Under the pieces are notes generated by a model. It was not told the origin of the DNA, did not search any database, and saw only the letters and a list, made by a program, of their open reading frames with translations. Shown in pieces: positions 9,555-18,821 of a stretch of DNA of 64,000 nt. Position 1 is the first letter of the stretch. Each line of letters starts with the position of its first letter. The translations under genes and the position numbers were made by a program. The DNA comes from Azospirillum thermophilum (lineage in GTDB: Bacteria; Pseudomonadota; Alphaproteobacteria; Azospirillales; Azospirillaceae). The DNA lies in NCBI RefSeq assembly GCF_003130795.1, contig NZ_CP029356.1, positions 332,501-396,500 on the forward strand, given 5' to 3'.

Positions 9555-9755
9555 CGCTTCATTACGAATCCCCCCAGCCCCAATCCCTGGCCCGGCTCCC
9601 CGCGGCAACGCCGGGGCATCGGACGTCGCATATGCGCGATCGCGGCTTGTTCCGGAGTCGCAAAGGATCAGTGATTCGGAGCCGATTCGCAGCACAGGGC
9701 AGGGGCGGGGCGGGGGCGGAGCAGAGCGAAACCCACAGGCGGAGGCTGTCATCCC

Positions 9756-9882
9756 GCGTAATCTGGTGCGGGAAATGCGTAGTCTTGTCGCTGCGACTCG
9801 GCTTTTCCCGCGTAGTCTGGTGGCACATACAAATAGTTATGAATCTACTAGCTTCTAATAGCCCGACCCACAAGAATACGCA
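9756..9882. repeat. Left iteron cluster of the replication origin
   Basis: Four copies of a motif related to CTTCCACAAGACTACGCA. Three are inverted (reading GCGTAATCTGGTG at 9756-9768, TGCGTAGTCTTGTCG at 9776-9790, GCGTAGTCTGGTGG at 9810-9823) and one is direct (ACCCACAAGAATACGCA at 9866-9882). A weaker direct copy (TTCATTACGAATC) lies near 9558-9570. They sit just upstream of repA where they can bind the initiator and control repA expression. Confidence 0.85.
9827..9861. other. A+T-rich segment, candidate DNA unwinding element
   Basis: About 35 bases with strongly reduced G+C (starting CATACAAATAGTTATGAATC) inside an otherwise very GC-rich region and flanked by iterons on both sides. This is what an origin melting region looks like. 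No canonical DnaA box was found within it. Confidence 0.5.
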
Positions 9883-9995
9883 TTGACGCGGGCACCTTGA
9901 CCAACCCAGATTGTTTACCAATCAGCGAAACGTTACGGTCCGCCGCCGGCTTCCGGCGTCGGACGGGCACAAGTGGAAGCGAACCGGAGACAGCC

Positions 9996-10943
9996 ATGGC
10001 TGAAATCCATGATCTCATCATGCAACACGGCCGGGAGCGCGCCCGGGAGCTGGTTCCCCGCGACCAGCGGCCCCTGGTGGATGCCGCGGCGGCCGTGCTC
10101 GCCGATGAATCGCGTGCCATGGGCATCACCTACAGCGGTTTCTGCCTGACGGCGTTGCCGCACAAGCGCATTCCCGACGACCAGACCTGGCGGCGCGATG
10201 GCCACCGGGTGACGCTGGTGGTGCAGCCGGGTGTGCTGCTGGTCGGCGGCAAGGAGAAGCTGTTCGGCGTGCCCTACGGCTCGCGGGCCAGGCTGATCAT
10301 GCTGTATCTGCAGACCCGCGCCCTGCAGTCCAACAGCCGCGAGGTCGAGCTGGGCGCCTCCATGCGCGATTGGATGAGCCGGATGAACGTGTCCACCGGC
10401 GGGCAATCCTATCGGGACGTCAAGGAACAGTGCAACCGCCTGTCGGCCTGCCACCTGACCTTCTTCTGGGACGAGGCCGACGCCAAGGGCCGCGGCAGCA
10501 AGTTCGCCAAGGACTCGATCGTCGTCGGTGGCCTGACCTTCACCGAGGAGGACTACCGCCAGGGCTCGCTGTGGGAAGAGCGCGTGCTGCTGTCCGAAAG
10601 CTTCTTCAAGTCGCTGCGCGAGCATCCGGTGCCGGTCCTGGAGTCGGCGATCCGCGAGATCTCCAGCAAGTCCATGGCGATCGACGTCTATATCTGGCTG
10701 GCCTACCGGCTGCATTCGCTGAGCGAGGCGACGAAGATCTCCTGGCAGTCGCTCTACGCCCAGTTCGGCGGCGGCTATGACGAGATCCGGCACTTCAAGA
10801 CCCGCTTCCCCGACACGCTGCGCGTCGCGCTGAACGTCTACCCGGAAGCGAAGGTGGAGGTGAATCGGGAAGGCATGGTGCTGCATCCCTCGCTGCCGCC
10901 CATCGCCTCGGACCGCCGGCAGGCGGCGCTCTTCGCCATGTGA
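9996..10943 (+). CDS. repA: Plasmid-type replication initiator RepA
   Basis: 315-residue initiator resembling the RepA_C (plasmid-encoded RepA) family found on alphaproteobacterial replicons. Recognisable blocks are YSGFCLTALPHKRIPDDQ, LFGVPYGSRARLIMLYLQT, VELGASMRDWMSRM and IDVYIWLAYRLHSL, the last two being winged-helix elements. The ATG at 9996 follows GGAGA at a good distance; an upstream TTG start at 9897 is possible but adds a non-conserved, basic stretch. The gene lies between two iteron clusters and is divergent from parAB. It is expected to bind the iterons and open the origin. Confidence 0.88.
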   Translation: MAEIHDLIMQHGRERARELVPRDQRPLVDAAAAVLADESRAMGITYSGFCLTALPHKRIPDDQTWRRDGHRVTLVVQPGVLLVGGKEKLFGVPYGSRARLIMLYLQTRALQSNSREVELGASMRDWMSRMNVSTGGQSYRDVKEQCNRLSACHLTFFWDEADAKGRGSKFAKDSIVVGGLTFTEEDYRQGSLWEERVLLSESFFKSLREHPVPVLESAIREISSKSMAIDVYIWLAYRLHSLSEATKISWQSLYAQFGGGYDEIRHFKTRFPDTLRVALNVYPEAKVEVNREGMVLHPSLPPIASDRRQAALFAM

Positions 10944-10953
10944 GCGGCGAAGA

Positions 10954-11396
10954 ACCACCAGAGTACGAAGCCGAAAACCCTTTCAAGACAACCACTTCCA
11001 CCACATTACGCACGGCGGCCCCACCGGATGGCAGGGCCGCCGTTGCTGTTTCCGGAACCGGACCTGGCCGCTCGGTCAGGCCGGCCGCAGGCAGGAAAAT
11101 CCTTTTCCTTCAACGACTTCCACAAGGATACGCATCCGGGGCGCGGGGCCGGGCCTCGCCTGCTCTCCCGAGGGGGGCTTCCACAAGACTACGCAGGCCG
11201 GCACCGGCGCCGCTGCGGCACCGGCGGCCACCCTCCACCAGATTACGAATCGGCCGGCGTCCTTCTCCACAAGACTACGCACGGCCGCCGGCCATCCTGC
11301 GACTCGCGGACCGCGAGCGGCGCGGCCTTCCACAAGACTACGCATCCCATGCGTCGGGGGCAGGGCGGAGCGGACAGGCGACTCGTATTCTTGTGG
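10954..11396. repeat. Right iteron array downstream of repA
   Basis: Eight related copies with consensus CTTCCACAAGACTACGCA: 10954-10970, 10995-11012, 11117-11134, 11178-11195, 11233-11249, 11263-11281 and 11327-11344 in direct orientation, and 11382-11396 inverted. The copies at 11178 and 11327 are identical over 18 bases; others vary mainly at the AAG-A-TA positions. Spacing is irregular. With the left cluster this makes an iteron-controlled origin straddling repA. Confidence 0.9.
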
Positions 11397-11761
11397 CAGC
11401 GCTCCCGCCGCTTCTCCCCTGTGGGTCGCGGTCCGTCGGCCCTGGATGCGATGCCGCATACGGACGGCTGCGCGGGCGGGAGCGGCGAGGCGGTACCGAT
11501 TCGGGCGGGAAGCGGCAACGGAACTGCTGGGCTGGCGCTTTATCAGTCTTCTCAACGGCCTATGGAAAGCGCACACTCCTGGTCGAATGGCGGGCAAAGG
11601 CCATCAAGTTGCACAAGGAAACAGCAGGCTGTTGAAATCATCCGGACACGAGCAATGGGCTTGTCTATTTTCTTAAACGCGTGGTACCGTCAGGGCCGTC
11701 GATACGGGGGCGCCGGGGGCCCGTGCCCCTGACACGCACGGCCTCTGGTGGGAGGGGATCA
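11397..11761. promoter_or_regulatory. Leader/promoter region of the Pot-like operon
   Basis: 365 bases with no supported gene between the last iteron and the transporter ATPase. A less GC-rich patch at about 11655-11685 (TTGTCTATTTTCTTAAACG) is the likeliest promoter area. A GC-rich inverted sequence around 11702-11727 precedes the Shine-Dalgarno GGGAGGGG at 11750-11757. No specific operator identified. Confidence 0.35.
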
Positions 11762-12874
11762 ATGGACGGTGGGATGATCGCGACGACGCAAGCTCTGGTT
11801 CGCTTCGCCGGGGTGCAGAAGACCTACGACGGCGAACATCTGGTGGTGAAGAGCCTGGACCTCGACATCCGCAAGGGCGAGTTCCTCACCCTTCTCGGCC
11901 CCTCCGGGTCCGGCAAGACCACCACGCTGATGATGCTGGCCGGCTTCGAGATCCCGACACAGGGCGAAATCTACCTTGCCGACCGTCCGATCAAGAACAT
12001 GCCGCCGCACAAGCGCGACATCGGCATGGTCTTCCAGAACTACGCCCTGTTCCCCCACCTGACGATCGAGGAGAACGTCGCCTTCCCGCTGTCGGTGCGC
12101 GGCGTCCCGAAGGCGGAGATCAGGGAGCGCGTCACCAAGGCGCTGCGGATGATCAAGCTGGAGACCCTCGCCAGCCGCCGCCCCGGGCAGCTTTCCGGCG
12201 GCCAGCAGCAGCGCGTGGCGCTCGCCCGCGCCCTGGTGTTCAACCCGACGCTCGTGCTGATGGACGAGCCTCTCGGCGCGCTCGACAAGCGGCTGCGCGA
12301 GCATATGCAGCTCGAGATCAAGCACCTGCACGAGACGATGGGCATCACCGTCGTCTACGTCACCCACGACCAGGGCGAGGCGCTGACGATGTCCGACCGC
12401 ATCGCGGTCTTCAACGACGGCATCGTCCAGCAGATCGACCGCCCGGCCGCCCTCTACGAACGTCCGGTCAACAGCTTCGTCGCCAATTTCATCGGCGAGA
12501 ACAACGTCCTCAACGGGACCGTCGAAAATATTGAACAGGAATACTGCCGCGTCGCCCTGGATGCCGGGGGATCGGTGGTCGCCACCGCGGTCAACATCGC
12601 CGGGGCCGGCGCCCGCACCTCGCTGTCGATCCGGCCGGAGCGCGTCACCATCCTCGCCGGCCCGGATGCCGCGGGGGAGGGGCCGAACCGCCTGCCGGCC
12701 GTCATCCAGGACATGATCTATCTCGGCGACCACACGCTGGCCGTTCTGACCGCCGCCGGGAACGACGAGTTCATGGTCAAGCTGCCGGCCGGCGCCCATG
12801 CCGGGCTCTCCCACGGCGAGCCGGTGACCATCACCTTCCGCCCCGAGGATTGCCGGGCGCTGGATCCGGTCTGA
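11762..12874 (+). CDS. potA: Polyamine-type ABC transporter ATP-binding protein
   Basis: 370-residue ATPase. Walker A GPSGSGKT at 46-53, signature LSGGQ at 144-148, Walker B LVLMDEP at 164-170 and H-loop VTHDQGEA, followed by a TOBE-type C-terminal domain with the SIRPERV motif. The subgroup is that of PotA/FbpC/CysA-like importers. First gene of a four-gene plus-strand operon (ATPase, binding protein, two permeases). The substrate is inferred to be a polyamine or related cationic compound, supported by the GABA catabolic genes downstream but not proved by sequence. Confidence 0.85.
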   Translation: MDGGMIATTQALVRFAGVQKTYDGEHLVVKSLDLDIRKGEFLTLLGPSGSGKTTTLMMLAGFEIPTQGEIYLADRPIKNMPPHKRDIGMVFQNYALFPHLTIEENVAFPLSVRGVPKAEIRERVTKALRMIKLETLASRRPGQLSGGQQQRVALARALVFNPTLVLMDEPLGALDKRLREHMQLEIKHLHETMGITVVYVTHDQGEALTMSDRIAVFNDGIVQQIDRPAALYERPVNSFVANFIGENNVLNGTVENIEQEYCRVALDAGGSVVATAVNIAGAGARTSLSIRPERVTILAGPDAAGEGPNRLPAVIQDMIYLGDHTLAVLTAAGNDEFMVKLPAGAHAGLSHGEPVTITFRPEDCRALDPV

Positions 12875-12941
12875 CGGGGTCTCCCCCCGGGCCGGGCATC
12901 ATTGGGACAGTCACAACCACACAAACATAAGGACGGGGATC

Positions 12942-13988
12942 ATGTCGAAGTTCAGGGTGGCTCTCGGTTTCGTGGCAACCTTCACCGCCATCAGCGCTCT
13001 GGCCCCGGCCGCCAGCGCCCGCGACCTGACCGTCGTGTCGTGGGGCGGCGCCTATCAGGAGGCGCAGAAGAAGGTCTATTTCGAGCCGTTCAAGGCGACC
13101 GGCACGGCGATGAACGACGAATCGTGGGACGGCGGCATCGGCGTCCTGCGCGCCAAGGTGCAGGGCGGCAACGCCACCTGGGACGTGGTCCAGGTCGAGA
13201 GCGAGGAGCTGGCGCTCGGCTGCGAGGAAGGGCTGTTCGAGAAGATCAACTACTCCCGCATCGGCGGCGAGGGCCAGTATCTCCCGGCGACGGTCAACCC
13301 CTGCGGCGTCGGCGCCATCGTCTATGACTTCGTGCTCGGCTACGACAAGGACAAGCTGAAGGAGGCGCCGAAGAGCTGGGCCGACTTCTTCGACACCAAG
13401 AAGTTCCCCGGCAAGCGCGGCCTGCGCCAGGGCGCCAAGACCACGCTGGAGATCGCGCTGATGGCCGACGGCGTCGCCCCGGCCGACGTCTACAAGGTGC
13501 TGGCGACCGACGCCGGCGTCGAGCGCGCCTTCAAGAAGCTCGACACCATCAAGAACGACATCGTCTGGTGGAAGGCCGGCGCCCAGCCGCCGCAGCTCCT
13601 CGCCTCGGGCGAGGTGGCGATGACCTCGGTCTACAACGGCCGCATCGACGCCGCCAACAAGACCGAGAAGAAGAACTTCGGCATGGTGTGGAACGGCGCG
13701 CTGTTCACCATCGACAGCTGGGTGATCCTGAAGGGCAGCCCGAACGCCGAGGCCGCCTACAAGTTCCTCGACTTCGTCGGCAAGGCGGAGAACCAGGCCA
13801 AGCTGTCCGAGAACATCGCCTACGGCACCTCCAACAAGAACGCCCCGGCGAAGATCGCCCCGGCGATCCTGGCGGACCTGCCGACCGCTCCGGCCAACAT
13901 GAAGAACGCGGTGGAGATCGACACCAACTTCTGGCTGGAGAACATCGACCGTCTGACCGAGCGCTTCAACAAGTGGGCGGCCAAGTAA
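12942..13988 (+). CDS. Periplasmic substrate-binding protein, PotD-like
   Basis: 348 residues with a Sec signal peptide ending near ASA (residues 24-26). The mature N terminus DLTVVSWGGAYQEAQKK and the later YNGRIDAAN and KNFGMVWNGALFTIDSWVI segments match the spermidine/putrescine-type binding proteins (SBP_bac family) that work with PotA-like ATPases. It follows the ATPase by 67 bases and has its own Shine-Dalgarno. The sequence WGGAYQE is common to many PotD-like proteins, some of which bind opines or other amines, so the ligand is uncertain. Confidence 0.85.
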   Translation: MSKFRVALGFVATFTAISALAPAASARDLTVVSWGGAYQEAQKKVYFEPFKATGTAMNDESWDGGIGVLRAKVQGGNATWDVVQVESEELALGCEEGLFEKINYSRIGGEGQYLPATVNPCGVGAIVYDFVLGYDKDKLKEAPKSWADFFDTKKFPGKRGLRQGAKTTLEIALMADGVAPADVYKVLATDAGVERAFKKLDTIKNDIVWWKAGAQPPQLLASGEVAMTSVYNGRIDAANKTEKKNFGMVWNGALFTIDSWVILKGSPNAEAAYKFLDFVGKAENQAKLSENIAYGTSNKNAPAKIAPAILADLPTAPANMKNAVEIDTNFWLENIDRLTERFNKWAAK

Positions 13989-14144
13989 GCCGCCGCCCGC
14001 AAGCCGACCTGCCGTCCCCGGCCGCCGCCTGCCGGGGACGGAACCGACATGGCGGCGAGGGGGGCTGACGGACAGTCCGCCGGCTCCCCCTCGCGCCGAT
14101 CCCCTCTCCCGGGTGGAGAGGACGCTCCAACCGAGGGTCCGCCA

Positions 14145-15395
14145 ATGACCGCCGCGTTCGTCGCCGGCGCCGACGTGCCGTTGAAGCGTCGCCTGAAACG
14201 GGCCGAACGGGCCCGGCAGCTGCGCGCGCTCGGCCTCGTGCTGCCGCTCCTGCTCTTCCTGCTGCTCACCTTCCTCGGCCCGATCGCCGGCATGCTCTGG
14301 CGCTCGGTGGACGACTGGGAGGTGCCGCAGGTCCTGCCCAAGACCGTCGAGGCGCTGGCCGGCTGGGACGGCAGGGATCTGCCGGGCGAGGCCGCCTTCG
14401 CCGCGCTGGCCGCCGACCTGCAGGTCGCCCGCGCCTCCGGCACCACCGCCATCGCGGCCAAGCGGCTGAACTACAGCGTCAACGGCTTCCGCACCATCCT
14501 CACCTCCACGGCGCGCAACCTGAAGACCATGCCGGAGCCGGGGCAGGCGCGGGCCTCGCTGGTCGCCGTCAACCCGGCCTGGGGCGAGCGGTCGACCTGG
14601 GTGGCGATCAAGGGGGCGAGCGGGCCGGTCACCGGCTTCTACCTGCTGGCCGCCCTCGACCTGACGCGCAACCTGGACGGCGCCATCGTCGCCGCCCCGG
14701 AGGACCAGGCGATCTACCGCGACGTCTTCGCCCGCACCTTCACCATCGGCCTCGGCGTCACCGCGCTGTGCCTGCTGCTGGGCTTTCCGGTCGCCTATCT
14801 GCTGGCCACCCTGCCCACCGGCCAGTCGAACCTGCTGATGATCTTCGTCCTGCTGCCCTTCTGGACGTCGCTGCTGGTGCGCACCTGCGCCTGGATCGTG
14901 CTGCTGCAGAGCGAGGGCATCGTGAACGGCGTCATGCAGTGGCTGGGCATCATCGATGCGCCGCTGCGGCTGATCTACAACCGGTTCGGCGTCTACATGG
15001 CGATGACCCATGTGCTGCTGCCCTTCATGATCCTGCCGCTCTACAGCGTCATGCGGTCGATCTCCCCGGCCTACATGCGGGCCGCCGCCTCGCTCGGCGC
15101 GCCGCCGGCGGTCGCCTTCCTGCGGATCTACCTGCCGCAGACCCTGCCGGGGATCGGCGCCGGCAGCCTGCTCGTCTTCATCCTGGCCATCGGCTACTAC
15201 ATCACCCCGGCGCTGGTCGGCGGTGCGGCCGACCAGATGATCAGCGCCTTCATCGCCTTCTACACCACGGAAACGGTCAACTGGGGCCTGGCGTCGGCGC
15301 TGGGAACGGTCCTGCTGTTCGCCACGCTGATCCTGGCGGTCGTCTACGGCAAGCTGGTCCACGGCCGGCAGAACACCGGAGGGCTCAAGAATTGA
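14145..15395 (+). CDS. ABC transporter permease, PotB-like, with large periplasmic insertion
   Basis: 416-residue permease. After the first helix (about residues 28-50) there is a 150-residue hydrophilic segment before the core helices, so it is longer than Escherichia coli PotB (about 275). The core has the EAA motif AAASLGAPPAVAFLRIYLPQ. Some alphaproteobacterial amine/opine permeases share this inserted region, which may contact the binding protein. ATG at 14145 is chosen because the preceding open stretch is low-complexity and the Shine-Dalgarno GAGGGT is near. The stop overlaps the start of the next permease. Confidence 0.87.
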   Translation: MTAAFVAGADVPLKRRLKRAERARQLRALGLVLPLLLFLLLTFLGPIAGMLWRSVDDWEVPQVLPKTVEALAGWDGRDLPGEAAFAALAADLQVARASGTTAIAAKRLNYSVNGFRTILTSTARNLKTMPEPGQARASLVAVNPAWGERSTWVAIKGASGPVTGFYLLAALDLTRNLDGAIVAAPEDQAIYRDVFARTFTIGLGVTALCLLLGFPVAYLLATLPTGQSNLLMIFVLLPFWTSLLVRTCAWIVLLQSEGIVNGVMQWLGIIDAPLRLIYNRFGVYMAMTHVLLPFMILPLYSVMRSISPAYMRAAASLGAPPAVAFLRIYLPQTLPGIGAGSLLVFILAIGYYITPALVGGAADQMISAFIAFYTTETVNWGLASALGTVLLFATLILAVVYGKLVHGRQNTGGLKN

Positions 15396-16219
15396 GCGAC
15401 AACCACGCACCCCGCACCCTCAGCCAGCGCGCCGCCTGGAGCACCACGGTCGTCGCCGCCACCCTGGTCTTCATCTTCCTGATGGCGCCCATCCTGGCGA
15501 TCGTGCCGTTGTCCTTCAGCTCCGGCGCCTACCTGACCTATCCGCTGCCGGGCCTGTCGCTGCGCTGGTACGAGGATTTCCTCACCTCGCCGCGCTGGAT
15601 GATGTCGCTGAAGAACAGCGTCATCATCGGCGTGTCCTCCACCATCCTGTCGATGATCCTCGGCACGCTGGCCGCCCTCGGGCTCGCCCAGTGGAAGAGC
15701 CGGTGGAAGTCGCTGGTGCTGGCCGTGGTGCTGTCGCCCATGGTCGTGCCGGTGGTCATCACCGCGGTCGGCGTCTACTTCTTCTTCGCCCCGCTCGGGC
15801 TGACCGGCAACTATGCCGGCCTGATCCTGGCCCACACGGCGCTGTCCACCCCCTTCGTGGTCATCACCGTGTCGGCCACCCTGCAGGGCTTCGACATGAC
15901 GCTGGCCCGCGCCGCCGCCTCGCTCGGCGCGCCGCCGCTGCTGGCCTTCCGCAAGGTGATCCTGCCGCTGATCCTGCCGGGCATGGCGTCGGGCGCGCTC
16001 TTCGCCTTCGCGACCAGCTTCGACGAGGTGGTGACCGTGCTGTTCCTCGCCGGGCCGGAGCAGCGCACCCTGCCGCGCGAGATGTTCAGCGGCATCCGCG
16101 AGAACATCAGCCCGACCATCACGGCGGTCGCGGTGATCCTCACCGTGATCTCGGTCATCCTTCTGTCGGTCGTCGAGGCGCTGCGCCGCCGCAACGAGCG
16201 GCTGAAGGGCGCCGCCTGA
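15392..16219 (+). CDS. ABC transporter permease, PotC-like
   Basis: 275-residue permease with about six transmembrane helices and the EAA motif AAASLGAPPLLAFRKVILPL. The likely start is TTG at 15392, overlapping the previous TGA in a TTGA arrangement that implies translational coupling; no ATG fits the N terminus. The segment FATSFDEVVTVLFLAGP is characteristic of PotC-type permeases. It is the last gene of the operon and pairs with the preceding permease. Confidence 0.88.
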   Translation: MSDNHAPRTLSQRAAWSTTVVAATLVFIFLMAPILAIVPLSFSSGAYLTYPLPGLSLRWYEDFLTSPRWMMSLKNSVIIGVSSTILSMILGTLAALGLAQWKSRWKSLVLAVVLSPMVVPVVITAVGVYFFFAPLGLTGNYAGLILAHTALSTPFVVITVSATLQGFDMTLARAAASLGAPPLLAFRKVILPLILPGMASGALFAFATSFDEVVTVLFLAGPEQRTLPREMFSGIRENISPTITAVAVILTVISVILLSVVEALRRRNERLKGAA

Positions 16220-16368
16220 CCGGCCGCCGGCCGGGGGCGCTTCCGGGGGCGCCGGCCGTCCCCGGCCCCCCGGCCCGACCCTGTCCGCATCCGAGAGACC
16301 GGCGGGCTTCCGTCGCCGGACCGCCCCGCCGTTGCCCGTCATCGCCGTGACCAGGGAGGCTCGTCGCC

Positions 16369-18057
16369 ATGCGTTTCCCGACCTTGTCGATCCGCAGCAG
16401 GATCATCGGCGCCGCCGCCTGCATGATGCTGTTCGTCTGCGGCTTCGGCGCCTTCACGCTCGACCGGCTGGAGACGCTGAACGGCGCCGCCGAGACGATC
16501 CGCGGCAGCTCGCTCACCGGCGCGCAGGTGGCGGGCCAGCTCCTCGCCGCGGCGCAGAACTACCGCATCGCCGAGGCGGCCTACGCCCTGTCGACCAACG
16601 CCATGCAGGTCGGGCAGGTGGAGGCCGGCCACGCGGCGGTCGCCGGCGCCGTCCAGACGCTGCGCGATCAGGCCGGGCCGCTGTTCGGCAGCGGCCGGAT
16701 GGCGGACCGGCTGGCGGCCTTCGACGCCGCCTGGACCGAGTACCGGCAGGTCAGCGACCGGGTGCGTAGTCTGGCGCGCGAGGGCAACAGCCAGTCGGCG
16801 GCCAGCGTCTTCAAGCGGCCGAGCGCCGTCGCCTTCGTCCGCGTGCAGGAGAGCCTGTCGGCCCTGGTGGACAGCGCGGTGACCGAGGCCGGCGAGATCG
16901 CCGACCACGGGGCCGCCGTCTACCGGCAGGCCCGCAGCCTCGTGCTGCTGGCGCTGGCGCTCTGCGCGCTGGGGGCGGTGGCGAGCGGCGTGCTGATGGT
17001 CCGCGGCATCTCCCGCCCGATCCTGCGGGTGGCCGGCGCGCTGGAACGGCTGGCCGCCCGCGACACCACGGTGACCTTCGACGACGGCGGGCGCCGGGAC
17101 GAGATCGGCCGCATGGCCGCCGCCGCCCGCGTCTTCCGCGAGAGCATGCTGGAGACCGACCGGCTGCAGGCCGAGCAGGAGCGGCTGAAGGCCGCCGCCG
17201 CCGAGGAGCGGCGCCGGGAGCTCGACCGGCTCGCCGGCTCCTTCGAGGCGACGGTGATGGCGCTGGTGGAGACGCTCGCCTCCTCCACCGCCGGCATGGC
17301 CGCCGCCGCCGGCACCATGGCGTCCAGTGCGTCGGAGACGGCCGAGCATGCCGACGCGGTGTCCGCCGCGGCACAGATGGCCTCCGCCAGCGCCGACAGC
17401 GTCGCCGGCGCCACGGTGGAACTGTCCGCCTCCTTCGCCGAGATCGGCCGGCTGGTCTCCGACTCCGCCAGCATCGCCCGGGCCGCCAGCGGCGACGCCG
17501 AGCGCGGCAGCCAGGTGATGGGCGGCCTCGCCGCCGCGGCGCAGGAGATCGGCAAGGTGGTGGAGCTGATTTCCGGCATCGCCAGCCAGACCAACCTGCT
17601 GGCGCTGAACGCCACCATCGAGGCGGCGCGGGCAGGGGAGGCGGGCAAGGGCTTCGCCGTGGTCGCGGGCGAGGTCAAGCAGCTCGCCGCCCAGACCGGC
17701 AAGGCGACCGACGAGATCCAGGCGCGCATCGCCGAGATCCAGTCGGCCTCCGGCACGGCGGTCGCGGCGATCACCGCGGTCACCCGCACCATCGCCCGCA
17801 TCAACGAGATTTCCGCCCAGATCTCCGCCGCCGTCGGCCAGCAGAGCGCCGCGGTGGACGAGATCGCCTCCAGCATCACCCACACGGCGGCCGGGACGCG
17901 CGACGTCTCGACCAACATCGCGGCGGTGACCGACGCGGCGGCGGCGGCGCGGCAGGCCTCGGTGACGATGGTGCGGTCGGCCGAATCGGTGTCCGGCGAG
18001 GCGTCGCGCATGCGGCGCGAGGTGTCGGGTTTCCTCGACGCCCTGCGGGCGGCCTGA
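16369..18057 (+). CDS. Methyl-accepting chemotaxis protein, membrane-bound
   Basis: 562-residue transducer. A first membrane helix lies at about residues 10-31 and a second at about 185-207, bounding a roughly 150-residue, helix-rich periplasmic domain that probably senses a small ligand. A HAMP domain follows ([18 protein letters not shown]) and then a signalling domain whose hairpin tip is [20 protein letters not shown] with [15 protein letters not shown]. No C-terminal CheR-tethering pentapeptide is visible. The position between a polyamine-type transporter and GABA-degradation genes suggests, but does not show, taxis toward the same compounds. Confidence 0.92.
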   Translation: MRFPTLSIRSRIIGAAACMMLFVCGFGAFTLDRLETLNGAAETIRGSSLTGAQVAGQLLAAAQNYRIAEAAYALSTNAMQVGQVEAGHAAVAGAVQTLRDQAGPLFGSGRMADRLAAFDAAWTEYRQVSDRVRSLAREGNSQSAASVFKRPSAVAFVRVQESLSALVDSAVTEAGEIADHGAAVYRQARSLVLLALALCALGAVASGVLMVRGISRPILRVAGALERLAARDTTVTFDDGGRRDEIGRMAAAARVFRESMLETDRLQAEQERLKAAAAEERRRELDRLAGSFEATVMALVETLASSTAGMAAAAGTMASSASETAEHADAVSAAAQMASASADSVAGATVELSASFAEIGRLVSDSASIARAASGDAERGSQVMGGLAAAAQEIGKVVELISGIASQTNLLALNATIEAARAGEAGKGFAVVAGEVKQLAAQTGKATDEIQARIAEIQSASGTAVAAITAVTRTIARINEISAQISAAVGQQSAAVDEIASSITHTAAGTRDVSTNIAAVTDAAAAARQASVTMVRSAESVSGEASRMRREVSGFLDALRAA

Positions 18058-18101
18058 CGGGACCGGGCGGGGGAGGGCAGGCGATGCGCGCGACGGGCGG
18101 C

Positions 18102-18668
18102 TTACAGATAGGGCGGGGTGCAGGCGCTGATCAGCTCGCACTCCTCGTCGCCGATGTTGCGGAACCTGTGGGGGATGCGGCTGTCGAAGAGATAGGCGTC
18201 GCCCGGGCCCAGGATCTCCTTGCGGTCGCCCACCGTCAGCTCGATCCGGCCGCGGACGACGATGCCGCCCTCCTCCGATTCGTGCTGCAGCATGGTGCGG
18301 CCGGTGTCGGCGCCGGGGGCGTAGCGCTCGTGCAGGACCTGCAGGTTGCGGCCGCGCAGGTCGCCGACCTGACGGAAGGAGACCTGGCCGACGGTGCCCT
18401 TCAGCTCGTCAGCCAGCTCGATCAGGTCGCCGCTCTTGAAGAAGATCTGCTCGGGCGGCGGCAGGTCGTCGGAGGCGAAGAACTCCGCAAGGCTCATCGG
18501 GATGCCCTGCAGGACCTTGCGCAGGGAGGAGACCGACGGGCTGCAGCGGTTCTGCTCGATCAGCGAGATCGTGCCGTTCGTCACCCCGGCCCGCTGCGCC
18601 AGCGCCCGCTGGGACAGACCATGTTGTTCACGCACCTGCTTCAGCCGCGACCCGACGTCGAAATCCAT
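18102..18668 (-). CDS. XRE-cupin transcriptional regulator, PuuR-like
   Basis: 188-residue regulator. Residues about 7-60 are an XRE helix-turn-helix (LKQVREQHGLSQRALAQRAGVTNGTISLIEQNRCSPSVSSL) and residues about 110-185 a cupin sensor domain (EEGGIVVRGRIELTVGDRKEILGPGDAYLFDSRIPHRFRN). This architecture is that of PuuR, the repressor of putrescine-to-GABA catabolism. It is divergent from gabD-gabT, with an inverted repeat in the shared promoter region. Likely controls gabDT and itself. Confidence 0.88.
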   Translation of the reverse strand: MDFDVGSRLKQVREQHGLSQRALAQRAGVTNGTISLIEQNRCSPSVSSLRKVLQGIPMSLAEFFASDDLPPPEQIFFKSGDLIELADELKGTVGQVSFRQVGDLRGRNLQVLHERYAPGADTGRTMLQHESEEGGIVVRGRIELTVGDRKEILGPGDAYLFDSRIPHRFRNIGDEECELISACTPPYL

Positions 18669-18750
18669 CGCCCGACTCCTGATTTCCCGACCTAAGCCAT
18701 ACCGGATCCCTGTTCGCGCGTCACCAAAATCTCAACAGCTAAACAGTGGT

Positions 18751-18768
18751 TGTTTAATTTATTAAACA
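18751..18768. promoter_or_regulatory. Inverted repeat operator in the regulator-gabD intergenic region
   Basis: TGTTTAAT (18751-18758) and ATTAAACA (18761-18768) are exact reverse complements separated by TT. An AAACA element at 18741-18745 lies just upstream. The site is 54 bases before the gabD ATG and 83 bases from the start of the divergent PuuR-like gene, so it is the best candidate operator for that regulator. Confidence 0.65.
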
Positions 18769-18821
18769 TGGTACGCTCACCTCCACTGACCATTCCCCCC
18801 TTCTGCAATGGCGGACCGAAC

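Noticed and set aside
9621..9636. Shared 12-mer GACGTCGCATAT near parA and inside parB (7954-7965) as a parS site
   Set aside because: Second copy lies in coding sequence, the two differ outside the core and symmetry is poor; chance similarity not excluded.
10954..11396. CRISPR array
   Set aside because: Repeats are 17-19 bp, variable, irregularly spaced (22-105 bases) and one is inverted; no cas genes. They are iterons.
12831..15410. 859-residue minus-strand frame opposite the Pot-like operon
   Set aside because: Antisense artefact of GC-rich third positions; sense genes have signal peptide and EAA loops.
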